Of a stretch of 26,462 bases of DNA, positions 1 to 6,949 are shown piece by piece. Under the pieces are notes generated by a model that was not told the origin of the DNA, ran no database searches, and saw only the letters and a program-made list of their open reading frames with translations. Each line of letters begins with the position of its first letter. Position 1 is the first letter of the stretch. Both the position numbers and the translations under genes were made by a program. The stretch comes from C00003060 sp964440795. Its GTDB lineage: Bacteria; Desulfobacterota; Desulfobacteria; Desulfobacterales; C00003060. The stretch is from contig CAYTTQ010000037.1 in NCBI GenBank assembly GCA_964440795.1, forward strand, positions 1-26,462. The letters run 5' to 3'.

Positions 1-131
1 TGCTGCGTGTCGCTTGTGCTGTCCTCGATACCCACAAAGTGCAAATTACCGTAGTTAAAGGCCGCCGAAGCCGGCCCGGCAAGCCCCATCACCAGAAAGG
101 CCGCCATTACCATTCCTAAAATCTTTTTCAT
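1..131 (-). CDS. Secreted protein, N-terminal fragment (gene runs off the left edge)
   Basis: Reading leftward from an ATG at 131, the frame stays open to the window edge and gives 43 codons. The product starts with a typical Sec signal peptide (MKKILGMVMAAFLVMGLAG, then PASAA, a likely AXA cleavage site) followed by FNYGNLHFVGIEDSTSDTQ. A purine-rich stretch with GGAGG and AAGGAAG lies just upstream and supports this start. The mature part is too short to assign a family. The short, Ala-ending signal peptide and the PEP-CTERM gene at the other end of the window make a PEP-CTERM-type exported protein possible, but the C-terminus that would prove it is outside the window. A Pho-box-like site lies about 140 bases upstream, so it may be induced by phosphate limitation. 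Confidence 0.7.
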   Translation of the reverse strand, partial: MKKILGMVMAAFLVMGLAGPASAAFNYGNLHFVGIEDSTSDTQ

Positions 132-160
132 CTTCCTTCGTCCTCCCTTCACTTAACCTC

Positions 161-200
161 TTATTATTCAAATATCCTCTTTATTATACAAATATCCTCT
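161..200 (-). repeat. Two tandem copies of a 20-bp AT-rich unit in the leader of the left-edge gene
   Basis: Positions 161-180 and 181-200 are the same 20-mer with one mismatch. On the minus strand the unit is AGAGGATATTTG(T/A)ATAATAA. The copies lie between the Pho-box-like site and the start codon of the secreted-protein gene. One copy contains TATAAT, but no credible -35 hexamer lies 17 bases upstream, so it is not called a promoter. Confidence 0.75.
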
Positions 201-270
201 CTGCTGGCATTTATTTCTTCTTCACCTCTTCCTGCTTTCTTAAACATCGGTGACTACTCTGCCCGAACTG

Positions 271-289
271 TGTTACAAAATCATGACAA
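271..289 (-). promoter_or_regulatory. Pho-box-like site upstream of the left-edge secreted-protein gene
   Basis: On the minus strand this reads TTGTCATGATTTTGTAACA. It matches 13 of 18 positions of the E. coli Pho box CTGTCATA(A/T)A(A/T)CTGTCA(C/T) and 15 of 18 positions of the stronger site at 21873-21891. The two half-sites (TTGTCA and TTGTAA) are 11 bases apart, as PhoB direct repeats are. No good -10 hexamer is visible 10-11 bases downstream, so the transcription start is unclear. Binding by PhoB is inferred from sequence only. Confidence 0.5.
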
Positions 290-377
290 AAAGACAAAGA
301 GTCTGTGACCCTCGTCATAAAAACCATACATCGGCGGTAACCAACGGTCCTTGACTATAAAGACCCGATCGGATTCT

Positions 378-2408
378 TTAGCCGTTTCGCTTCCCATTCA
401 CCAATTGTTCCAAATGCTTTGCGAGATTTCTGTCCAGACCCCTCAAGGTTTTAACCTGCTGCCTGGCGGCGTCTTCGTCCCCTGCAAACCAATAGGCGGC
501 TCCGAGATTCCTATGGGCCTCCGCCCAGTTCGGCCTTATCTGAATTGCCTTCAAAAAACTCTCGACGGCCCGATCCGTCGCTCCTTGACGGGCGAGAACC
601 AACCCCTTGCCGTTCAGTGCCTCGGCAAAGCGAGGCCGGTTGAAAATGGCCTCCGAATAGTGTGCCACGGCTTTTTGAAGGTTACCCCGGGCAGCCAAAA
701 AGTTTCCGAGCAGAAAATGAATGTCCGCGTTCTTGGGCCGGCCTTTCAGGACCTCCTTAAAGTAGGCAATCGCCCGCGGGGAGTCGCCTTCTTTGCCCCA
801 TAAGCGTCCCAATTCGTAATAAGCCGCCGTATAATCCGGCCGTATTCGGGTAGATTCCAAGAGATGTCTTTCCGCATTTCCCGGCTCCCCCTGGAGAAGC
901 AACACTTGCCCCATCTTGTAATGGGCCGGCGCGAAACCGGGAGACATCCGGAGGACCTTTTTGAATCTCGACACCGCCTTGTCTAAATCACCCATCGCCA
1001 TGTACCGCACGCCGACGTTGTAGTGGTGCAATCCCCGGGTCGTTTCCGCCAGGGCGAAATGGTCGCTGGGCATATTCACGGCCAGAAACAACACCAAACC
1101 GATTCCGAGCGCCGGAAACAGGGCACGCCGGTTCCGTGTTCGCGTCCACTGCCGGATGCTTATGAGGCTGTACGAGGCGAAAATGATAAGACACGGCACA
1201 ACCGGCAGGCGATATCGATCGGAGATGAAAAAAAGAACAACGGAGATCATATACAACAACACAAAAAGAACAAGAAGCAGCCGTTCGCCCCCGTCCCGTA
1301 CGGCCAGCGCCAACCCCATCAAAGAAAACGGGGCAATGATCCCGAAACCGAACAGGGGCCACCGCATGACCGAGGAAAACTCCTTGTTCAGCGGGTAACT
1401 CACATTCAAAGGGATTTCTTCGCTTCTCCAGAACATGGCCGTTTTTCTGAGATATAGCCGCAACGCATCCGCCGGCTGAGTACGTATGTAATCCAAACCC
1501 CGCGTAAACCAAAACGTCGATGCCTCATCCGGCGTCACCGATTTCTCCAATTCCTTTTCAGCAATCTTGATGGACGCCTTCACCTGTTCCACCGGCTTCC
1601 AGGGAATCCCCTCGACCGACATGAAGCCGCCTTCGGCCTTCTCGTGGGTGCCGATATAGAAGTTAAGACCCCCTTGGGCGGAAAACGGCGTAAACCGTCC
1701 GGCACTCAGGTAATTCCGCGCCGTCGACAATCCCATCAACAGCGAAAACCCAACAGCAAAAAGCCCCAGGGCCGATGCAGCATAGCGGATTCCAAGCTTC
1801 TTTCTGCCACACGTCAAAAACCAGAAGGCAAGGACCGGCAAAAAGAGAACGATGTTACTTCTGGCCAAGGAGACCAGGCCAAAGGACAGCCCGGAAAGTA
1901 CAAAAAAGACCCTGTTCCTTTCAAGGGCAAACAGGAGAGAACTAATGGAACCAAGGATAAAAAAGATGACGGTCGTCGGCGCCAAGGCGAGACCGGCATA
2001 AAAGATGGCGATGCCATAGCCTGCGTAGATAAAAGCAGCAATGAGCCCGACGCTTTTTGAAAACAGCTGCTGACCGATATAGTATATCAGGATACAGCTG
2101 AAGCAATCGAGAATACTCTGAACAATGGCAATCGGAAGTTGGTGGATGCCAAATACGCCGTAGATCAAGGCGAGGAAGAACGGGTAAAACGGGCTGAGAT
2201 AATTGAATCCGTCGTGGAATACCTGTCCTTCAAGAATTTTCGTGGCCAAATCACGGTAAAAAGGGGAGTCTACGGCCAGACCGTGAAAAAGCGGCGTTGA
2301 TGCAATTTGGCTGACGTGCAGCAAGCGTAATGTCAGAGCAAAAAGCACAATCCCGGAGAGCAGAAAAACATCTCGCCGGAAAAAGATTACACGTCTTAAA
2401 GTCTTCAT
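378..2408 (-). CDS. GT-C type membrane glycosyltransferase with C-terminal TPR repeats
   Basis: The 676-residue product has about eleven hydrophobic segments between residues 15 and 446. The first large loop carries DSPFYRDLA (Asp47), which resembles the catalytic acidic motif of lipid-linked-sugar GT-C/PMT (GT39-like) transferases. The late RYRLPVVP motif (398-405) is also typical of that group. Residues about 460-660 form roughly six TPR units, with signatures such as YNVGVRYMAMGDLDKAV and YYELGRLWGKEGDSPRAI. Known family members transfer sugars from polyprenyl carriers on the periplasmic side; acceptor and sugar cannot be read here. It is the last gene of the TPS/TonB cluster, 213 bases after the coiled-coil gene, and could glycosylate a cell-surface product such as TpsA (inference). 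The ATG lacks an obvious Shine-Dalgarno sequence. No clear terminator follows. Confidence 0.85.
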   Translation of the reverse strand: MKTLRRVIFFRRDVFLLSGIVLFALTLRLLHVSQIASTPLFHGLAVDSPFYRDLATKILEGQVFHDGFNYLSPFYPFFLALIYGVFGIHQLPIAIVQSILDCFSCILIYYIGQQLFSKSVGLIAAFIYAGYGIAIFYAGLALAPTTVIFFILGSISSLLFALERNRVFFVLSGLSFGLVSLARSNIVLFLPVLAFWFLTCGRKKLGIRYAASALGLFAVGFSLLMGLSTARNYLSAGRFTPFSAQGGLNFYIGTHEKAEGGFMSVEGIPWKPVEQVKASIKIAEKELEKSVTPDEASTFWFTRGLDYIRTQPADALRLYLRKTAMFWRSEEIPLNVSYPLNKEFSSVMRWPLFGFGIIAPFSLMGLALAVRDGGERLLLVLFVLLYMISVVLFFISDRYRLPVVPCLIIFASYSLISIRQWTRTRNRRALFPALGIGLVLFLAVNMPSDHFALAETTRGLHHYNVGVRYMAMGDLDKAVSRFKKVLRMSPGFAPAHYKMGQVLLLQGEPGNAERHLLESTRIRPDYTAAYYELGRLWGKEGDSPRAIAYFKEVLKGRPKNADIHFLLGNFLAARGNLQKAVAHYSEAIFNRPRFAEALNGKGLVLARQGATDRAVESFLKAIQIRPNWAEAHRNLGAAYWFAGDEDAARQQVKTLRGLDRNLAKHLEQLVNGKRNG

Positions 2409-2543
2409 CCGAAATTCGAAAGACGTTTAGCAGACCGATCGCCATCAGAGCAACTACTACCTGAAACCAATTGATAAGAATTCAGGCCTACACGATGAAA
2501 TAGCAGGCGGAATCTCAACCTGTACGGTAACGCGATAGTTTCT

Positions 2544-2570
2544 CATTTGCCGTTCAGAGGACGGCAAATG
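2544..2570 (-). terminator. Strong hairpin after the coiled-coil gene, possible terminator without U-tract
   Basis: A perfect 10-bp stem (CATTTGCCGT / ACGGCAAATG) encloses a 7-base loop. It lies 52 bases downstream of the coiled-coil gene's stop and upstream of the glycosyltransferase start. Neither strand has a T-run after the stem, so it may be an RNA-stabilising or processing hairpin rather than a terminator. The rest of the 213-base spacer holds a GCGACCTCTGCGACTC-type low-complexity stretch (about 2580-2610) and nothing else recognisable. Confidence 0.4.
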
Positions 2571-2621
2571 ATGCCACCTTTGCGACCTCTGCGACTCGAG
2601 CGCAGCGGGTGGTGAGTGCAG

Positions 2622-3299
2622 CTACTCTTCCAAAATGTGCTCATCAACCCTGTCTTGATACTCTTGAATCAGTTTCTCCATCTCGACTTGTTTCAGCCCG
2701 GTGAACGGCTCCTTTTGAGCGATCGAATCGACCACCCCTTTATCTCGATACTTGATGATGAGTTCATTAGCTATTGCGGCAAACGCGTTGTTGTGTTTTT
2801 CACATCGGTCCAGGTTATAGCGCGTTTCTTTGAGGTTCATGTCTAGTTCATCTTTCTCACTCAGCAATGTATCTATTCTTTCTTCGCACGCCTTTTTCTT
2901 TTTGTCGAATTGAACTACCAGGGCTTTATGCTTCTCAGACAGTTCGTCATAACGATCCGAAAGGGTATCAACCTTCTCTTTACAGACAGCCGTCTTCTTC
3001 TCCAGCCTGGCCCGCAACGTGTTTTTCTCCCGGACGGCCAACTCCTTTTGTTCTTTGAGGTCCGCCATCTCCGCCCTCACGGCGCGAATCTTTCCTTCCA
3101 ACGTCGACTTCGTGCGAAGCAGCCCATTGGCGCGGGCCTTTTCTTCCGAATACTTCTTTCTCAAAAGATCCGACCGGGTATTCAGCTCGGCGATTTGCTT
3201 TTCATACGCACCCCTCTCCATACGCAGCTTGATATACACCGCACCGGAACCGATGAGTAGACCCAGCAAGGCAAATACGATGACCCGAGATGCTTTCAT
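2622..3299 (-). CDS. Membrane-anchored coiled-coil protein with conserved C-terminal motif
   Basis: The 225-residue product has one N-terminal transmembrane segment (about 5-23), with no obvious cleavage site. A long heptad-rich Lys/Glu coiled coil follows (about 30-170). A short C-terminal region contains KEPFTGLKQVEMEKLIQEYQ (196-215), which looks like a conserved module rather than coiled coil. I recall similar small proteins beside TonB/porin clusters in other proteobacteria, but I know no assigned function. It lies 81 bases after the porin gene and probably belongs to the same transcription unit. The likely topology is inner-membrane anchored with the coil in the periplasm, where it could span or scaffold between TonB and an outer-membrane partner (inference). 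The ATG at 3299 has no clear ribosome-binding site. Confidence 0.75.
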   Translation of the reverse strand: MKASRVIVFALLGLLIGSGAVYIKLRMERGAYEKQIAELNTRSDLLRKKYSEEKARANGLLRTKSTLEGKIRAVRAEMADLKEQKELAVREKNTLRARLEKKTAVCKEKVDTLSDRYDELSEKHKALVVQFDKKKKACEERIDTLLSEKDELDMNLKETRYNLDRCEKHNNAFAAIANELIIKYRDKGVVDSIAQKEPFTGLKQVEMEKLIQEYQDRVDEHILEE

Positions 3300-3340
3300 A
3301 CTGTTTCGTTAATGGCGTTCATGCGCCGTGAAAAGCGCCG

Positions 3341-3370
3341 AAAATCATGTTGATCCTGTAAATCCTGTCA
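3341..3370 (-). repeat. Short dispersed repeat (GGATTTACAGGATCAACATG type)
   Basis: Read on the minus strand, this spacer contains GACAGGATTTACAGGATCAA followed by CATGATTTT. A close relative (ACAGGATTTACAGGATCTAC) occurs at 21927-21958 on the plus strand. This family of short intergenic filler sequences is familiar from many environmental bacterial genomes. No function is assigned. It occupies part of the 81-base spacer between the porin and coiled-coil genes. Confidence 0.5.
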
Positions 3371-3380
3371 GCGGAAATAC

Positions 3381-5108
3381 CTAAAACCTCGAGTTCACGT
3401 CCAATTGAAGCGTATCCACCGCCAGCGGGTCCTCGGATATCTCATCCGTGGAAATCCACTTCACGGACATCCAGACGTTCTCGTAGAGACCCAGTTCACC
3501 CCCCAAAATCCAGCCCTGGGCGTTGGTCCCCCCTTCATGGAAGTCGGAATCCGTAAAGGCATCCAGGACCGCATCGGCCTCCAGGTACTTGTAAGAAAGA
3601 AAGGCGTTCCATTCACCAAATGAGACGATCTCCGGATAGCCCACGGTCAGACCGACCTGGTACCCTTGCGTATCTTTCGGCACGTCGGTTTGCGCCCGTC
3701 GCTCCACCTCGTCCTGATCAAATCCCACATTCTTTACATAATCGGCCAGAAGCTGAATATGAATGGGGAACCAACCGCTGTAGTCGAGTTTTCCCGTCAG
3801 GTTAATCAGGTTGTAATCGGATGCCAGGGCCCCTCTCCAGCCACCACTGGGATCAATATCCATCAACGTGTTCCCCCCCTGTCGAAACTCGGGCGCCGTG
3901 AAATCGTTTTTTTCCGAGGCGATGGGGTTGATCTCACCGACAATTTCCTTATAATCGTAATAGGCGATTCCAAACTTCCCGCTCAGCCCCATGGGTTTGT
4001 TATACTCAAAACCGACCTGGCCGGCATAAAGCCACTTGTCATCCTGCGATTTCTCCTCTTCCTGGATGGAAAAGGCCCCCAACGTCACGTAGCCGCGCCA
4101 GGGATTGCTGGTCAGCGTGTCGGTCTTATGATTGAACGCGATCCCTTCGAAGTTCAAATCGCTGTCCCATAGCAGGTCAGAGTAAAACCAGGGATTGGGT
4201 ATGCGACCGCCGGTCACGGACACCTCGGGAATCTTCCCTCCCCAAACCGGCTCCCAGGGCTGATAGGTCCATTTGAGATAGCCACGGTCGAGCACTATGG
4301 AATCCTTGTTCTGGTAGTCACCCAGCGTGTCATTGGTGGAAATCGGGTTTTCATCATTTCCCGAAGCAAGTCGGACGCCAAGCTCAACTTTTCCAACATT
4401 TTTTATGTCTTTGCGCGGATCAATAACCTTGGCCTTCATTGCCAGACGGACGCGATAACGAAAACGATGGCGATCATCGGTAGTGTTCTTCAACTTGCTT
4501 CTCGGTAGCCCATTGTCAAATTCACTGCTTGTAATCTCTTTTACGGACTCATCCAACACGGTGGGCGCATTTTGGTTATCCCACAAGTCGGCCTGATACC
4601 GCACGCGAACATCGCCGCCGAAACGGATTCGCTGAGCCCAAGACGATTGATACACCTTGGTCGCCAGGTCCTCGGTTACCTTGGTTTCCAACCGCTTCAG
4701 ATTCCGCCGGTTTTCACTCGTCCGTCGCAGCATGTCGTCCGACATGTAATCCAGCCGCTGGTCCAAGGCCTTCACTTCTTTACCGACCTGCTTGTCGACT
4801 TTTTCAGAAACCCGTCCCGCTATCTCTTCTTCCTGCTCCTCGGGAATGATCATGATTACGGGCTCCCCCTTCTTTTGAGATAAGGTGGGTTCTTTTCGGT
4901 AGCGATTGATAAACTTGGCCGCCTCCTCTTCTGTGAGCACCCCCTTCGTTTGGAGTATCTCAATCAACGCCTCGATGCTGTCAAAGTCACTCTCCGCCGG
5001 TTCACCGTTCTGGCCGAAAACCAGTACCGGAACACTTAGGAGTAAAGACAGCACGGCGACCAGGAAAAGATTCTTGGGTTTACAAAGTGCAATCACCGAT
5101 CGTACCAT
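3381..5108 (-). CDS. Putative outer-membrane porin (Porin_5-like)
   Basis: The 575-residue product starts with a signal peptide (VAVLSLLLSVPVLVFG, cleavage near residue 33). Next comes an EALIEILQTKGVLTEEEAAKFI segment typical of the N-terminus of 'putative porin' family proteins (Porin_5, Pfam PF16930, by memory). A periplasmic coiled coil follows (about 75-135), and then a long amphipathic region rich in alternating aromatic residues that ends in Phe, as beta-barrel outer-membrane proteins do. No TonB-dependent plug domain or TonB box is visible, so it is a passive channel by sequence. The start is supported by AAGGA eight bases before ATG. It lies 82 bases after tonB. The solute is unknown. 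If the cluster is Pho-regulated, a phosphate or organophosphate channel is a reasonable guess. Confidence 0.85.
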   Translation of the reverse strand: MVRSVIALCKPKNLFLVAVLSLLLSVPVLVFGQNGEPAESDFDSIEALIEILQTKGVLTEEEAAKFINRYRKEPTLSQKKGEPVIMIIPEEQEEEIAGRVSEKVDKQVGKEVKALDQRLDYMSDDMLRRTSENRRNLKRLETKVTEDLATKVYQSSWAQRIRFGGDVRVRYQADLWDNQNAPTVLDESVKEITSSEFDNGLPRSKLKNTTDDRHRFRYRVRLAMKAKVIDPRKDIKNVGKVELGVRLASGNDENPISTNDTLGDYQNKDSIVLDRGYLKWTYQPWEPVWGGKIPEVSVTGGRIPNPWFYSDLLWDSDLNFEGIAFNHKTDTLTSNPWRGYVTLGAFSIQEEEKSQDDKWLYAGQVGFEYNKPMGLSGKFGIAYYDYKEIVGEINPIASEKNDFTAPEFRQGGNTLMDIDPSGGWRGALASDYNLINLTGKLDYSGWFPIHIQLLADYVKNVGFDQDEVERRAQTDVPKDTQGYQVGLTVGYPEIVSFGEWNAFLSYKYLEADAVLDAFTDSDFHEGGTNAQGWILGGELGLYENVWMSVKWISTDEISEDPLAVDTLQLDVNSRF

Positions 5109-5190
5109 TTAATGTGTCCTTCCCAAAATTACCAATCAGAATTATATTAGCCGCCCGCTCGCGACGCTCGCTCGACACACACAGACATTA

Positions 5191-5865
5191 TTAGGTCGTT
5201 ATCCGAAAGCGCATCTTCTTCGACATGCCGAATGGAGGCCGTTCGTCGATATTTGCCAATCCCAGGGCCTTCTTCACGGCCCCCTCGATTCCCCTATGGC
5301 CGGAAGAATCAAGAATATCATAAGAGACGATCCGGCCGCGGTCATCCAACTCAAGCCGGATCAGGGTTTTCACGCTCCCGTCGGGAACGCCACCATTTTC
5401 CCGGACGATCTTGTTCACTTTCTCCTGTATCTCCCGCTTGATGATCCGCGTATACCAGGCGTACTTGTTACCTTTCCCGCCGCCACTGCCGATCAATGCC
5501 CGGCCGCCCTTCTTCGCCTTGAGCCCGAAGGCATCGGAACCGGCCACCCCGTCGGCATCAAGTCCCAAATCCTCCCCGGGCGCGGGTTCATTTTCCGCCG
5601 AGTCGTCCATTTGTTCCTGCGGTGTCTCCTGAATCTCCTGAACCACCTCTTCTTTCTTCTGTTCAGGTGGCGGCGGTTCCTCTTTCATCTTCGGCGGCGG
5701 TGGCGGTTTGGTCAACGTCACCATCTGAATCCGCCGCTGTCGCCGCTGCCCGTCATCGGTCACCAAGAGCTTCACAACAAATGCGGCAAAACATAGAATC
5801 ACCAGGGCAATGCCACCGGAAATCAACCAAATGGATTTCGAGGATTTACTCTTCTTTCTTTTCAT
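5191..5865 (-). CDS. tonB: TonB-family energy transducer
   Basis: The 224-residue protein has a short basic N-terminus and one transmembrane helix (about 13-34). A Pro/Lys/Glu-rich spacer follows (PPPPPKMKEEPPPPEQKKEE, about 54-73, then an acidic Gly-rich linker to about 130). The C-terminal alpha/beta TonB domain spans about 135-224, with GSVKTLIRLELDDRGRIVSY and a terminal MRFRITT strand. TonB couples the proton-motive force harvested by ExbB/ExbD to outer-membrane partners. The spacer is short for TonB. GGAG five bases before the ATG supports the start. It lies downstream of exbD, separated by 283 bases of repeat-rich DNA, and upstream of the porin. No TonB-dependent receptor is encoded in the window, so its outer-membrane partner is unknown. 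Confidence 0.9.
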   Translation of the reverse strand: MKRKKSKSSKSIWLISGGIALVILCFAAFVVKLLVTDDGQRRQRRIQMVTLTKPPPPPKMKEEPPPPEQKKEEVVQEIQETPQEQMDDSAENEPAPGEDLGLDADGVAGSDAFGLKAKKGGRALIGSGGGKGNKYAWYTRIIKREIQEKVNKIVRENGGVPDGSVKTLIRLELDDRGRIVSYDILDSSGHRGIEGAVKKALGLANIDERPPFGMSKKMRFRITT

Positions 5866-5875
5866 AAAAACTCCG

Positions 5876-6005
5876 TGAAGAAACTGTTCAAGACGTTCAA
5901 ATCGTTCGATCGCTTTGTGAAGCGTTCAAGGCGTTCAAATTGTTCGATCACTCCGTTCGTTCTAGACGTTCAAATCGTTGGATCGCTGTCGCTCGTTCAA
6001 GTCGT
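5876..6005. repeat. Degenerate GTTCAA/GTTCGATCGCT repeat array in the tonB-exbD spacer
   Basis: Three degenerate units of roughly 35-45 bases are built from 9-mers such as gttcaaatc, gttcgatcg and a cgctcgttcaa tail. The same family is longer and cleaner at 6566-6775. The short open frames across it are simply translated repeats. After it, about 6006-6090 is low-complexity (ccttgcgcc/gccttgaacc) sequence. Confidence 0.65.
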
Positions 6006-6093
6006 AAGAGACAAAACCATCACATCGGTTCACGGTTCTCGGTCCTCAGACCTTGTTCCTTCCACCTTGCGCCGTGCGCCTTGAACCTTATGC

Positions 6094-6148
6094 CTTTATT
6101 TTTTTAATCTGCGTTAATCTGTGTAATCTGTGGATCGTAATCTGCGGA
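6094..6148 (-). repeat. CAGATTA filler repeat directly after exbD
   Basis: On the minus strand, beginning one base after the exbD stop codon, four copies of CAGATTA occur at irregular 9-14 base spacing (as in CACAGATTACACAGATTAAC), ending in an A-rich run. The same kind of sequence occurs between genes in many environmental genomes. No terminator-like stem was found in it. Confidence 0.6.
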
Positions 6149-6556
6149 TCACTTCACCAATCTTTGCGTCACCAATCCCAGCTGATTAATCTCCAGGCGA
6201 TTCAGCAGATCCAACACTTCCACAATCGCCTGGTAATAGGCCTTTCCGTCGCCCTTCACGACCACCGGCAGATCCGGATCGACGGCCTTGTGCTGCCGAA
6301 GGGACGTCTCCAATTCCTGCATGGTCACCGGATAGGCATCCAGATAAAGCTGGCCGGTTGCCTCGATCGTAATCGCTTTGGTCCGCGGCTCCGCCAGGCT
6401 GGGGGTCGCACTCGCCTTGGGCAGATTCACCTTGATTCCCTGAACGGCTGCGGTCACCGAAATGATAAATACCACCAACAACACCCACGCCAGGTCGAGG
6501 AGCGGCGTGACGTTTATTTCATCCAAGACTTGCTGGCCGTATAGGTCTCGTCGCAT
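6149..6556 (-). CDS. exbD: ExbD/TolR-family proton-channel subunit
   Basis: The 135-residue length is normal for the family. After a short cytoplasmic tail, INVTPLLDLAWVLLVVFII forms the single transmembrane helix. It carries Asp21, the equivalent of the proton-carrying Asp25 of E. coli ExbD. The periplasmic domain follows, with KVNLPKA and a LPVVVKGDGKAYYQAIVEVLDLLNRL segment typical of ExbD/TolR. It acts in the inner membrane with ExbB and TonB. It lies between the DUF2341-ExbB gene (393-base spacer) and tonB (283-base spacer), and both spacers are full of repeats, which is unusually loose for this motor. The ribosome-binding site is weak (GGGGT eight bases before ATG). Confidence 0.93.
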   Translation of the reverse strand: MRRDLYGQQVLDEINVTPLLDLAWVLLVVFIISVTAAVQGIKVNLPKASATPSLAEPRTKAITIEATGQLYLDAYPVTMQELETSLRQHKAVDPDLPVVVKGDGKAYYQAIVEVLDLLNRLEINQLGLVTQRLVK

Positions 6557-6565
6557 CTAAAATAC

Positions 6566-6775
6566 CCCGTTCAAAATGTTCAAGTCGTTCAATCGCTTCG
6601 CTCGTTCAAAACGTTCAAGCTGTTCGATCGCTGACGCTCGTTCAATCACTCTGTTCGTTCAAGATGTTCAAGTCGTTGGATCGCTTCGCTTGTTCAAGGC
6701 GTTCAAATCGTTCTATCGCTTCGCTCGTTCAAAACGTTCAAGCTGTTCGATCGCTGACGCTCGTTAAAGACGCAA
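6566..6775. repeat. Repeat array of 35-36 bp units (GTTCAAnnnGTTCAAnnnGTTCGATCGCT)
   Basis: Several units of 35-36 bases, built from GTTCAA-containing 9-mers plus a self-complementary GATCG core and a cgctcgttcaa joint, repeat across 210 bases between exbD and the ExbB gene. Units differ at several positions and one is truncated (near 6640-6660). They abut directly with no unique spacers, which excludes a CRISPR. GAGCGAAGCGATCGAAC-type hairpins could form in RNA. Confidence 0.75.
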
Positions 6776-6796
6776 AAACAAATCCGCGACTTTCTT

Positions 6797-6935
6797 CTTT
6801 TTGCTTTTCACCCTTTGCCTTGCACCGTGCACCTTGTGCCTTTCTTCTTATACCTTGCGCCCTTCTTCACATTCCCTGTGCCTTGCACCTTGCACCTTGC
6901 GCCTCGTCCTTACACCTTCTACCCTACCAGGTTAT
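6797..6935 (-). repeat. Low-complexity GCAAGGTGCAAGG filler downstream of the ExbB gene
   Basis: On the minus strand this stretch is a run of imperfect 6-8 base words (GGCGCAAGGTGCAAGGTGCA, AAGGCACAAGGTGCACGG and similar). It starts about 15 bases after the ExbB stop and leads into the array at 6566-6775. No gene or terminator is visible. A related word set occurs at about 6050-6085. Confidence 0.6.
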
Positions 6936-6949
6936 CCTCGCTCTCTGCA

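Noticed and set aside
6566..6775. Possible CRISPR array or small genes in the repeat-rich spacers (also 5876-6005)
   Set aside because: Units are degenerate and abut with no unique spacers, there are no cas genes, and the open frames are merely translated repeats.
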